In this document: positions 8,521-16,300 of the stretch, in pieces
Numbering within the stretch: the first letter of the stretch is position 1
Layout of the letters: every line of letters begins with the position of its first letter
DNA from: Thermocatellispora tengchongensis
GTDB taxonomy: Bacteria > Actinomycetota > Actinomycetes > Streptosporangiales > Streptosporangiaceae
Reading direction: 5' to 3'
NCBI RefSeq assembly: GCF_014202315.1
Contig: NZ_JACHGN010000002.1
Coordinates: forward strand, 622,798 to 686,797
DNA length: 64,000 nucleotides
Notes under the pieces: generated by a model
What the model was told of the DNA's origin: nothing
The model's input: the letters and a program-made list of their open reading frames with translations, nothing else
Database searches by the model: none
Program-made: the position numbers and the translations under genes

Positions 8521-10167
8521 TCACCGGCTTCTGGGAAGCACGGCCAGCCCGTAAGCGACCGCGTACCGGTGCCCGAGGGCGCCCGCGACGTCCCCGCGGC
8601 CGAGCGCGATGCCCTCCGGCAGCTCGTGCGCGAGGACCGCCAGCACCTCGTCGTCACCGGCGGGCCCGCCCACCACGACGGCGGCAGGCGGCAGGGGGCC
8701 GGGCAGCGCGGCCAGGGCCCGGCGCACGGTGCCGCCGAGCACCTCCGCCTTGATCGCCCGGCGCAGCACCCGCCACTCCGCAGGGCTCATGACCTGCGAG
8801 AACGCCAGCAACCCGGCCGGGCCGGGCGCCGCCAGCGAGCCGACGGACGCGGGCGGCGCCGCGGCGCCGAGGAACGTGCGCGTGCCGTCCTCGCCGACCG
8901 CGAGATGCGGGTTCTCCACCCGTACGCACGGCCCCCGTTTGATCCATTCGGCGGCCCCGCGCGGCACGCCGACCACCGCCGCGACCGCCGCCGTGAGTAG
9001 GTCTCCGGCGCCCGCCGCCACCGCTTCCGCTCTTAGCTGATCCGGCGAAATTCCATCGCCTCCGGCGTGTCGCGGGGCTCCGATGACGTCCACGGTGCCG
9101 CCGCCGAGGTCGATCACGAGCGCTCCGGGCGGCGCGCCGGGGGTCGTCAGCGCGCCCCGGCGGGCCGCGCCGGCCTCGGAGGGGGCGCGGCGCACCGGCC
9201 GCCGGAAGACCTCCTCCGCGTCCGCCGCCGGGGCCTCGTCCTCGTGCTCCAGGGTGGCCAGCAGCAGCGAGCGGCGGCGTACGGCGCGGGGGCGCGCGTG
9301 CACCGACGCCGCCAGCGCGTCCAGGTCGAGCACCGCCCGCTCCAGGGTCGCCTCCGGCGGCTCGGGGGCGGGCTCCGGCGGCGGGGCGGCGGTGCGCAGC
9401 CGGGCGACCACGGCGTTGGACACGTCGTACAGCTCGCGGCACACGGCCTGCGCGTGCGCCTCCTCGCCCGGCGCCGAACCCGGGAACGCCGCCTTCAGGA
9501 ACAGCGCGTCGGACAGCTTGGCCAGCGGCCGGCCGGGCGGGCGCACCTCCACCGCGACCAGCTCGGCGTCCGCCAGGGCCGACAGGTCCACCTGGTCCAC
9601 GACCGGCAGCGGGGCGCCGATCCGGTTGCCGATCAGCCGCGCCTCGTCGCCCTCGGCGAGCACGCCGGCGACCCGGACGCCCGCGGCGAGCAGCGTGCGG
9701 ACCCAGGCCGCCGCCCGCTCGTAGCCCATCGCCCGCGGCACCAGCGCGACCACCGCCGCGTCCCCAGGAGCAGTGTCCCCAGGCGTCTTGTCCCCAGGCG
9801 TCTTGTCCCCAGGAGCGGCGTCCCCGGGCGTCTGGTCGCCGGGCAGGAGGGGGCGGCCGACGGCGACGCCCTCGCCTGCGGGGGTGGGGGAGGCCGCGGC
9901 GACCACGCGCAGCCGCCCGGTGTCCGGGGCCGCGGCTGGCAGCGCGAGCGTGGCCGTGGAGACCGGGCGCAGCGGGGCCAGCACGACCTCCTCCACCCGC
10001 TCGCCGGTCTCCCGCTCCAGCCGGTCCACCAGCGCCGCCGCGCCGCGCAGCGAGGCCGGCCCGCCCTTGGGGCCCCGGGTCAGCACACGGTCCCAGGCGA
10101 CCGGCACGCCGTCCTTCACCACGACGACCTCGGTCGTCGCGTTGCCGACGTCCACCCCGGCGATCAT
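8521..10167 (-). CDS. Diol/glycerol dehydratase reactivase, large (ATPase) subunit
   Basis: A 548-residue actin-fold ATPase of the DdrA/PduG/DhaF family, which exchanges damaged cobalamin from B12-dependent dehydratases for fresh adenosylcobalamin at the cost of ATP. It begins MIAGVDVGNATTEVVV (phosphate 1 loop) and has VIDLGGGTVDVIG in the second half. It is slightly shorter than the usual ~605 residues. Residues around 109-139 are an in-frame 5-residue repeat encoded by 15-bp DNA units, a likely surface-loop insertion. The gene starts four bases after the small-subunit stop, so it closes the dehydratase operon. The usual small reactivase subunit (DdrB/PduH) is not in the window. Confidence 0.88.
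   Translation of the reverse strand: MIAGVDVGNATTEVVVVKDGVPVAWDRVLTRGPKGGPASLRGAAALVDRLERETGERVEEVVLAPLRPVSTATLALPAAAPDTGRLRVVAAASPTPAGEGVAVGRPLLPGDQTPGDAAPGDKTPGDKTPGDTAPGDAAVVALVPRAMGYERAAAWVRTLLAAGVRVAGVLAEGDEARLIGNRIGAPLPVVDQVDLSALADAELVAVEVRPPGRPLAKLSDALFLKAAFPGSAPGEEAHAQAVCRELYDVSNAVVARLRTAAPPPEPAPEPPEATLERAVLDLDALAASVHARPRAVRRRSLLLATLEHEDEAPAADAEEVFRRPVRRAPSEAGAARRGALTTPGAPPGALVIDLGGGTVDVIGAPRHAGGDGISPDQLRAEAVAAGAGDLLTAAVAAVVGVPRGAAEWIKRGPCVRVENPHLAVGEDGTRTFLGAAAPPASVGSLAAPGPAGLLAFSQVMSPAEWRVLRRAIKAEVLGGTVRRALAALPGPLPPAAVVVGGPAGDDEVLAVLAHELPEGIALGRGDVAGALGHRYAVAYGLAVLPRSR
9761..9850. repeat. Six tandem 15-bp repeats inside the reactivase gene
   Basis: Six in-frame 15-bp units related to TCCCCAGGCGTCTTG (plus strand; units 2 and 3 are identical). 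On the minus strand they encode a run of (K/Q/T)TPGD and (A/T)APGD pentapeptides. The length is likely to vary between strains. Confidence 0.85.
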
Positions 10168-10171
10168 GCGC

Positions 10172-10615
10172 TCAGGGGGCCTGCGCGGGCTTGAGCAGGC
10201 CGCGGCGGGCGTACACGTCGCGGGCCTCGCGCACCAGCGTGGCGTTGAGCGGGCAGCCGCTCGCGGCCAGCCAGGCGGCCAGCGCGGTCAGCTCGTCGGC
10301 GGTGGAGCGGTGCGGGCGCAGCGCCTCGTACACCCGCATCACGTCGGTGTCGGAGATCCTGGTCAGCTCCGCCGCCCGGCGCAGGTTGGCCGCGAGCTGC
10401 GGGTTGCCGTGCTCGGCCGCCACGATCGCCTGGCGCTCCAGCACGTCGGGGTGGATGCGCAGGTCGTCGGGGCCCACCTCGCCCCGGCGCACCGCGTTGA
10501 GGTCGATCGAGCCGACCGGACGGCCCGAGTACGCCCGGACCTCCGTGCTCTCCGTGTTCTCCGGGCCCTCGGCGCCCTCGGCGCTCTCGCGGCCCTCACG
10601 CCCCCGGCCGGTCAC
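10172..10615 (-). CDS. B12-dependent diol/glycerol dehydratase, small subunit
   Basis: A 147-residue gamma subunit. Family features are RPVGSIDLNAVRRGEVGPDDLRI-like sequence near residue 30, LRRAAELTRISD, and PLNATLVREA followed by YARRGLLK near the C-terminus. It caps the active-site barrel of the large subunit in the hexameric (alpha-beta-gamma)2 enzyme. The first ~25 residues (GREGRESAEGAEG) are low complexity. GTG at 10615 is chosen because it overlaps the preceding stop as GTGA, matching every other junction in this operon. Substrate (glycerol, 1,2-propanediol or an amino alcohol analogue) cannot be told from this subunit. Confidence 0.9.
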   Translation of the reverse strand: MTGRGREGRESAEGAEGPENTESTEVRAYSGRPVGSIDLNAVRRGEVGPDDLRIHPDVLERQAIVAAEHGNPQLAANLRRAAELTRISDTDVMRVYEALRPHRSTADELTALAAWLAASGCPLNATLVREARDVYARRGLLKPAQAP

Positions 10616-12840
10616 AGGGCCAGCTCCTCGGCCGGGGCGCCCGTGCAGTGGGAGCGCTCGATGGCCACCAGCGACACCACGGTGGTGTGGTAGCGCGCCT
10701 CGATGGCCTCGTCGGTGTACGGGTTGCGGGCGGGCTCCGGGGTCGCGCCCTTGGCGTGGCGGCCGGCGTTCACGCCCATGAGCCGGTAGTCCTCCGGGGC
10801 GAGCGCGGGGGCGATGGAGTACAGCTCCAGGTTGGCCAACGGGGCCAGGTCGCGGCGGTGGATCAGCGCGGTGCCCTTGGCCTGGAGCCCGATGCCGATG
10901 CCCGAGCCCGACAGCCGGGCGGCCGACAGCCCGATCATGCCCAGGTCGATGGTGTCGTTGAAGCGGACGATCCGTCCGGCGCAGCCCTCCTCCTCCAGGC
11001 CCGCCATCAGCTCGCGCAGCGCGTCCACCACCGGCAGGCCCGACAGCGTCAGCCACACGTCGCGGCCGGTCGCGGGGGACACCCCGATCACGACCTCGCG
11101 CGGGTCGCCGCCCGGGGCCGCCTCGCGCACGGGACGCAGCGCGTCGGCGCGGTGCGCGAGCTGCGCGGCCCGCAGGTCCCGCACCGAGCGCTGCTGGCGG
11201 ATCGCGTCGATCTCGGCCTGGCGCTCCGGCGCCGGCTCGTACCCGGTGCCGGGGCCCGCGTAGTCGTTGGGGTCGGTGACCAGCGACAGGACCCGCATCG
11301 ACGGGGTGAAGATCGCCGCGGTCTGGAGGTAGTCGCCCTCGACCCGGGCCCTGAGCATGGCCAGCAGCCGCTCGGCCTCGGGCTCGAACCCCGTCTCGAC
11401 CAGGGCCGTCACCACGTCGGCCATGGTCAGCCCGCTGTCCATGATGGTGCGGGCCGCGCTCAGCACGGCCGTGGCGTCGGTGCCCGCCAGGTCCTTGGAC
11501 CCGGCCGCGTCCACCGCCGCCTCCACCTGCTCGTCGGTGAAGTCGGCCAGGCCGAACCAGGAGTACACCGCCCGCGCCGCCTCGGCCGCGCGGCGGCGCA
11601 GCGCCTCGACCTCCTCCGGCGAGGCGGTGCGCAGCCCGCCGTCCACGCCCCAGTCGCGCTGCATGGCGAGGTAGTCGTCGATGTCCTCGGCGTTCCAGTT
11701 GGACGGGCCGAACATGTTGTCATAGCGCTGGATCGAGCCGAAGCCGCTGCACACGAAGTCGGAGCCGGCCAGGAAGATCGGCAGCGTGCGCGAGGTCCTG
11801 CGCACGTCCGACTCCGACATCAGCGCGTCGTTGCCCGAGCACGACTCCAGGTTGCGCGCCATCACCATGACGTTCTCGGCCATCAGCTCGCGCACCCCGC
11901 GCGGCACCGCCCCGGCCACGCTGGCCCCGTCGATGCCGCCGTTCTGCACGCCCTGCGCGCCCATCGCCCGCGCCAGCGCCACGCACCGCGACTCCAGGTA
12001 CAGCATCGAGCGCCGCTCCGCGCCGCCCATCAGCACCTCGGCCCCGGCCCCGGAGGACACCCGCATCTTGATCCCGCGCGAGGCGTACGCGCTGGTCAGG
12101 AAGGCTTTGGACCACGGCGTGTCGTCGCCGTCGGTGAAGACCCGCTCGGTGCCGTACAGGCTGACCGTCTCGGCGTACGACACGAAGCCGCGCAGGCCCA
12201 GCTCCAGCTCCTGCGCCTCCTCCACCGAGCACTGCACCAGCACCCCGGGCGAGCCGACCGCCGCGCCGATGGCGACCGCGACCGCGTTGGACGGCGCGTC
12301 GGCCAGCACCGGCACCGTGGTCTCCAGCTCCCGGAACCCGTACGCCGCGGCCGTGGCGGCGTCGGCCGCGAGCAGCAGCGGGTCGTCCAGCCGGTTGGTG
12401 ACGTGCGCCTGGTTGCTCGGGGTGCGCCGGGCGCGCAGCTTGGTCATGGCCATCACCAGCTCGGGCGGGCGCAGCAGCGCCAGCACCCGGGCCAGCTTGG
12501 CCGGGGTCATGCCCGCGCACAGCCGTACGACCTCCGCGCGCGGCACGTCGGGCGCGACCATCATCCGGGCCACGGCCACGTCGGGCAGCGCCATGGCCTC
12601 CTCGGCCACCGACAGGTCCAGGCCGTGGGCGGCGATGAACGCGTCGATGGCGTCGAAGTCGGCGGCCTTGACCCCGTCCATCTCCGTGACCCGCCCGTCC
12701 ACGACGGTCAGGCCGGGCTCCGGATCGTACGGCGAGGCCAGCGCCACCAGGCCCAGCTCCGGGTTCTCCACCGCGAACCCGTCCAGGTTGACCCGCTGGG
12801 CGTCCATGAACCGGATACGCCCGACCCGTTCCCGAGTCAT
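10612..12840 (-). CDS. B12-dependent diol/glycerol dehydratase, fused large and medium subunits
   Basis: A 742-residue catalytic protein. Residues 1 to about 560 match the large (alpha) subunit, a TIM barrel that binds adenosylcobalamin and converts a 1,2-diol to an aldehyde by radical chemistry. The rest, from roughly 590 (PREVVIGVSPA) to LVAIERSHCTGAPAEELAL, matches the medium (beta) subunit, which is separate in enterobacterial PduD/DhaC. Stretches such as LESCSGNDALMSESDVRRTSR and GSDFVCSGFGSI look intact. ATG at 12840 overlaps the upstream stop as ATGA. There is no encapsulation peptide beyond the normal N-terminus. A ~129-bp part of this gene (its codons near 11300-11430) is duplicated at 37129-37257. 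The fusion is read directly; substrate is inferred from family. Confidence 0.9.
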   Translation of the reverse strand: MTRERVGRIRFMDAQRVNLDGFAVENPELGLVALASPYDPEPGLTVVDGRVTEMDGVKAADFDAIDAFIAAHGLDLSVAEEAMALPDVAVARMMVAPDVPRAEVVRLCAGMTPAKLARVLALLRPPELVMAMTKLRARRTPSNQAHVTNRLDDPLLLAADAATAAAYGFRELETTVPVLADAPSNAVAVAIGAAVGSPGVLVQCSVEEAQELELGLRGFVSYAETVSLYGTERVFTDGDDTPWSKAFLTSAYASRGIKMRVSSGAGAEVLMGGAERRSMLYLESRCVALARAMGAQGVQNGGIDGASVAGAVPRGVRELMAENVMVMARNLESCSGNDALMSESDVRRTSRTLPIFLAGSDFVCSGFGSIQRYDNMFGPSNWNAEDIDDYLAMQRDWGVDGGLRTASPEEVEALRRRAAEAARAVYSWFGLADFTDEQVEAAVDAAGSKDLAGTDATAVLSAARTIMDSGLTMADVVTALVETGFEPEAERLLAMLRARVEGDYLQTAAIFTPSMRVLSLVTDPNDYAGPGTGYEPAPERQAEIDAIRQQRSVRDLRAAQLAHRADALRPVREAAPGGDPREVVIGVSPATGRDVWLTLSGLPVVDALRELMAGLEEEGCAGRIVRFNDTIDLGMIGLSAARLSGSGIGIGLQAKGTALIHRRDLAPLANLELYSIAPALAPEDYRLMGVNAGRHAKGATPEPARNPYTDEAIEARYHTTVVSLVAIERSHCTGAPAEELAL

Positions 12841-13244
12841 GCCGTCTCCCACAGCGCCGCGGCGGCCTCGGCGCAGGCCACGTCCTGCTCCACCGTGCCG
12901 CCGCTGACCCCGACCCCGCCGACCACCCGTTCCCCCTCGCCGTGGCCGTCCCACAGCGGGATGCCGCCGCCGAAGCAGACGTACCTGCCGTCGGCGGCGA
13001 GGCCGTACAGCTCGCCGCCGGGCTGCACCATGGGGGCGAGGTCGGCGGTGGCGATCCGGTGCGCCACCGCCGTGTACGCCTTGCCGGGCGCGAGCGCGGG
13101 GCCGGCGATCTCGGCGCCGTCCATGCGCTGGAAGGCGACGAGGTGCCCGCCCGCGTCCACCACGGCCACCGACACCAGCGCGCCCGCGCGCGCGGCCTCT
13201 TTGATCGCGGCCTCGCACATCCGCAGGGCCAGTTCCAGGTTCAC
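12837..13244 (-). CDS. GlcG/HbpS-like (DUF336, PduO C-terminal-type) protein
   Basis: A 135-residue protein of the GlcG/HbpS fold: VNLELALRMCEAAIKEA at the start, VAVVDAGGHLVAFQRMDGA in the middle, and GGIPLWDGHG plus GGVGVSGGTVEQD near the end. Homologues bind haem or cobalamin-related ligands, and one forms the C-terminal domain of PduO in propanediol operons. GTG at 13244 overlaps the permease stop as GTGA, and its own stop overlaps the dehydratase ATG. A role in cofactor handling for the B12 dehydratase is a reasonable inference; other members are accessory proteins of glycolate loci, so function stays open. Confidence 0.85.
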   Translation of the reverse strand: MNLELALRMCEAAIKEAARAGALVSVAVVDAGGHLVAFQRMDGAEIAGPALAPGKAYTAVAHRIATADLAPMVQPGGELYGLAADGRYVCFGGGIPLWDGHGEGERVVGGVGVSGGTVEQDVACAEAAAALWETA

Positions 13245-14839
13245 GCGCGCTCGGGTTCCTCCGCACTGGTTCGTGGTGGCGCGTCCTCCTCCATCACGAC
13301 GCGACCGATTCGTTGGTACCTCTCCTGGTCCTTCGAGCGCAAGATCAGGCCGATCACGATGCCGAACAGGACCACCCCGCCGATGATGTACGGGATCGCG
13401 TGGAAGACCGGGCTGTCGGCCGCGGCGCCGGCCGCGAACTCCAGGTTGTCCACCAGCAGGTAGACGACGTACCCCATGCCCACCGCGCCGATCGCTGGCG
13501 CGACCAGCGTGCGCCACCAGTGCCGGGTCTCCGGATGGTTGCCCTTCACGTGGAAGTAGAAGATCACCGCGATCGAGCAGACCGTCTGCACGATCAGGAT
13601 CATCGCCGTGCCCAGGATCGCCATCAGGCCGTAGAGGTAGAAGTACGCCACGTCGGGCGCGCTCTCGGTCGGCTCCTGAAGGGCGAAGAACGCCAGCGTG
13701 ATCAGCAGGCAGATCACCGACTGGGTGATCGAGGCGATGTGCGGCGACTTGTGCGTGCCGTGCGTCGCGCCCAGCGTCCGGCGCAGGCCCGGGGTCAGCC
13801 CCTCGCGGCCGATCGCGTAGATGTAGCGCGAGGCGGCGTTGTGGAAGGCGAGCGCGCAGGCGAAGGAGCCGAGCACGGTGAGGACCTTGTAGATCACCAG
13901 TGCCCAGCCGCCGACGTAGCTGTCGGTGATGCCGAAGAACAGGTCGAACGGGTTGCCGGTGCTGCCGCGCGAGATCGCGACCGACTGCTCGGCGCCGTTG
14001 CCTGCGATGGCCAGCCAGGACACGATCGTGTAGAAGACGCCCAGGCCGATCACCGCCATCATGGTGGCCCGGGGGATGATCTTCTTGGGGTCCTTGGACT
14101 CCTCGCCGTACACCGCGGTGGTCTCGAAGCCGACCCAGGACCAGAAGGCGAAGAACAGGCCGATGGCGGCGCTCCCCGTGATGGCCGCGGCCGGGTCGTC
14201 GGCGACGGCGGTGAAGGCGTTGGCCGGGTTGAGCACCTGCGCCATGAGCCCGTCCGGGCCGCCGCCGCGGATCAGCACCGACAGGCTGAGCAGGCCCAGG
14301 ATGACGATCTCGGTGATCAGGAAGACCGCCAGCACCCGGCCGGAGATCTCGATGTCGAAGTAGCCGAGCAGCGCGATGGCCGCGATGCCGATCAGGGCGT
14401 AGACGATCCAGCTCAGCTCCGGGCCGCCGAAGGTCTCGACGGTGGTCTTGGCGAAGGAGGCGAAGATGCCGATCAGCGACGCCTCGAACACGATGTACGC
14501 GACCGTGGCCAGCAGGCCGGACACCAGGCCCCACAACTGACCCAGGCCGTGGGAGATGAAGCCGTAGAAGGCGCCGGTGGCGGTGATGTGCCGGGCCATC
14601 GCGGTGTAGCCCACCGCGAAGATGCTCAGCACGATCGTGGCGAACAGGTACGCGGCCGGGACTCCGGTGCCGTTGCCGTAGCCGACCACGATCGGCACGT
14701 TGCCGGTCATGGCGGTGATGGGGGCGGCGTTGGCCACGGCCATGAACAACACGGCGAACAGCCCGATCGCGCCGGACTTGAGCCGCTGGACCTCGGGGGC
14801 GGCGGGCTGCTGCCCGCTCTTGCTCTCGACGGTGCTCAC
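13241..14839 (-). CDS. APC-superfamily amino acid/amine permease
   Basis: A 532-residue transporter with about 12 membrane segments and the APC core: LKSGAIGLFAVLFMAVANAAP opens helix 1, and FFAFWSWVGFETTAVYGEES is typical of helix 6. GTG at 14839 is chosen over longer starts because GGAAGGAG sits eight bases upstream and the family homology begins right after it. It is the first gene of the leftward operon and overlaps the next by four bases. The divergent operon encodes aminotransferase, kinase and dehydrogenase genes, so an amino alcohol or related amine is the likely cargo (inference). Confidence 0.9.
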   Translation of the reverse strand: MSTVESKSGQQPAAPEVQRLKSGAIGLFAVLFMAVANAAPITAMTGNVPIVVGYGNGTGVPAAYLFATIVLSIFAVGYTAMARHITATGAFYGFISHGLGQLWGLVSGLLATVAYIVFEASLIGIFASFAKTTVETFGGPELSWIVYALIGIAAIALLGYFDIEISGRVLAVFLITEIVILGLLSLSVLIRGGGPDGLMAQVLNPANAFTAVADDPAAAITGSAAIGLFFAFWSWVGFETTAVYGEESKDPKKIIPRATMMAVIGLGVFYTIVSWLAIAGNGAEQSVAISRGSTGNPFDLFFGITDSYVGGWALVIYKVLTVLGSFACALAFHNAASRYIYAIGREGLTPGLRRTLGATHGTHKSPHIASITQSVICLLITLAFFALQEPTESAPDVAYFYLYGLMAILGTAMILIVQTVCSIAVIFYFHVKGNHPETRHWWRTLVAPAIGAVGMGYVVYLLVDNLEFAAGAAADSPVFHAIPYIIGGVVLFGIVIGLILRSKDQERYQRIGRVVMEEDAPPRTSAEEPERA

Positions 14840-14939
14840 GGGCACCGCTCCTTCCGCAAATAATGTGACATGCGGCTGATGTGCGCGAATCGTGGCATTT
14901 GCCCGCTCTGTGCGGCAATACCCGGCATGTTTATTCTTC

Positions 14940-14969
14940 TTCACAACGAGAACCGTTGACGGCTAAGGT
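14940..14969 (+). promoter_or_regulatory. Candidate promoter of the aminotransferase operon
   Basis: TTCACA and TAAGGT separated by 18 bp, 57 bp before the aminotransferase ATG, fit a housekeeping sigma promoter moderately well. The same 186-bp divergent gap (14840-15025) holds the palindrome ATGTGACAT (14863-14871) and a TTGCC/GGCAA inverted repeat (14899-14918). These are possible sites for the operon's own GntR/UTRA regulator. I found no B12 riboswitch signature here. Confidence 0.35.
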
Positions 14970-15025
14970 CCGACCGATGCACGCTTACGGCCGTACCGAT
15001 CGGCGAAGCGTGGGGACGGCGGCGC

Positions 15026-16300
15026 ATGCTCGACTACGGGATCTTCACGTTCGCCTCCAAGGACGAGGTTCTGGCCAAGTCCAAGGAGTTCTGGAACCCG
15101 GACAAGACCACCTTCTGGGAGGAGTCGGGCGTCCCGCTGGTGATCGACCGCAGGGAGGAGTACTTCCTGTACGACGTGTCGGGCAAGCGGCTCATCGACG
15201 TGCACCTCAACGGCGGCACCTACAACGTGGGCCACCGCAACCCCGAGGTCGTCGAAGCCGTCACCACGGCCATGCAGCGCTTCGACATCGGCAACCACCA
15301 CTTCCCCTCGCTCGCGCGCACCGCGCTCGCCGAGGCGCTGGTCACCACCGGGCCGCCCGGCATGAGCAAGGTCGTCTACGCCAGCGGCGGCGGCGAGGCC
15401 ATCGACATCGCGCTCAAGACCGCCCGCCACGCCACCGGAAGGCGCAGGATCGTCTCCATCGTCAAGGCGTACCACGGGCACACCGGCCTCGCCGTGGGCA
15501 CCGGCGACGACCGGTTCTCCCGGCTGTTCCTCGCCGACCGCCCCGACGAGTTCACCCACGTGCCCTTCAACGACCTCGACGCCATGCGGGCCGCGCTCGC
15601 GCCCGGCGACGCCGCCGCCGTGATCATGGAGACGATCCCGGCGACGTACGGCTTCCCGCTGCCCGCCCCCGGCTACCTGGAGGCGGTCAAGCGGATGTGC
15701 GAGGAGCACGGCACGCTCTACATCGCCGACGAGGTGCAGACCGGGCTGATGCGCACCGGCGAGCTGTGGGGCATCACCAAGCACGGCATCGCCCCCGACA
15801 TCATGGTCACCGGCAAGGGCCTGTCCGGCGGCGTCTACCCGATCGCGGCGGTGCTCGTCGCCGAGCACGCCGCCGGATGGCTGCGCGAGGACGGCTTCGC
15901 GCACATGGCGTCCTTCGGCGGCGCCGAGCTGGGCTGCGTCGCCGCGCTGAAGACGCTGGAGATCTGCACGAGGCCGGAGACCCGCTCGATCGTGCACCAC
16001 GCCGCGGCCGTGATCGGCGCGGGCCTGCGCGAGATCCGGGCGGCCCACCCCGGATACTTCACCGGGATCCGGCAGAACGGCCTGGTCTTCGGCCTGGAGT
16101 TCGGCCATCCGGAAGGGGCGAAGCACGTGATGCGGCACCTGTACCAGCATGGGGTCTGGGCGATCTTCTCCACGCTCGACCCGGCGGTGCTGCAGTACAA
16201 GCCGGGCATACTGCTGCGCCCGGAGCTGGCCGAGGAACTGCTGGACCGCACCGCCGCCGCCATCGCCAAGGCCGCCGCGGGCGCGAAGGCCGCGGCATGA
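15026..16300 (+). CDS. Class III PLP-dependent aminotransferase / amino-alcohol phospho-lyase-like
   Basis: A 424-residue fold-type I PLP enzyme. VYASGGGEAIDIALK contacts the cofactor phosphate, DEVQTG (from Asp235) holds the pyridine nitrogen, and Lys264 in VTGKGLSGG forms the Schiff base. Length and motifs are complete. This class includes omega-aminotransferases and the phospho-lyases that act on phosphorylated amino alcohols. An APH-type kinase two genes downstream makes a kinase plus phospho-lyase route plausible, while the SDR downstream fits dehydrogenase plus transamination. Sequence alone does not decide. The next gene overlaps by four bases (ATGA). Confidence 0.88.
   Translation: MLDYGIFTFASKDEVLAKSKEFWNPDKTTFWEESGVPLVIDRREEYFLYDVSGKRLIDVHLNGGTYNVGHRNPEVVEAVTTAMQRFDIGNHHFPSLARTALAEALVTTGPPGMSKVVYASGGGEAIDIALKTARHATGRRRIVSIVKAYHGHTGLAVGTGDDRFSRLFLADRPDEFTHVPFNDLDAMRAALAPGDAAAVIMETIPATYGFPLPAPGYLEAVKRMCEEHGTLYIADEVQTGLMRTGELWGITKHGIAPDIMVTGKGLSGGVYPIAAVLVAEHAAGWLREDGFAHMASFGGAELGCVAALKTLEICTRPETRSIVHHAAAVIGAGLREIRAAHPGYFTGIRQNGLVFGLEFGHPEGAKHVMRHLYQHGVWAIFSTLDPAVLQYKPGILLRPELAEELLDRTAAAIAKAAAGAKAAA

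Noticed and set aside
14864..14871. 8-mer TGTGACAT shared with 44084-44091 as a common regulator site
   Set aside because: A single 8-mer match between two promoter regions is close to chance for 64 kb and is not part of matching palindromes.
14840..15025. Cobalamin riboswitch expected before a B12 dehydratase operon
   Set aside because: The 186-bp gap lacks the B12-box and is too short for the full aptamer.
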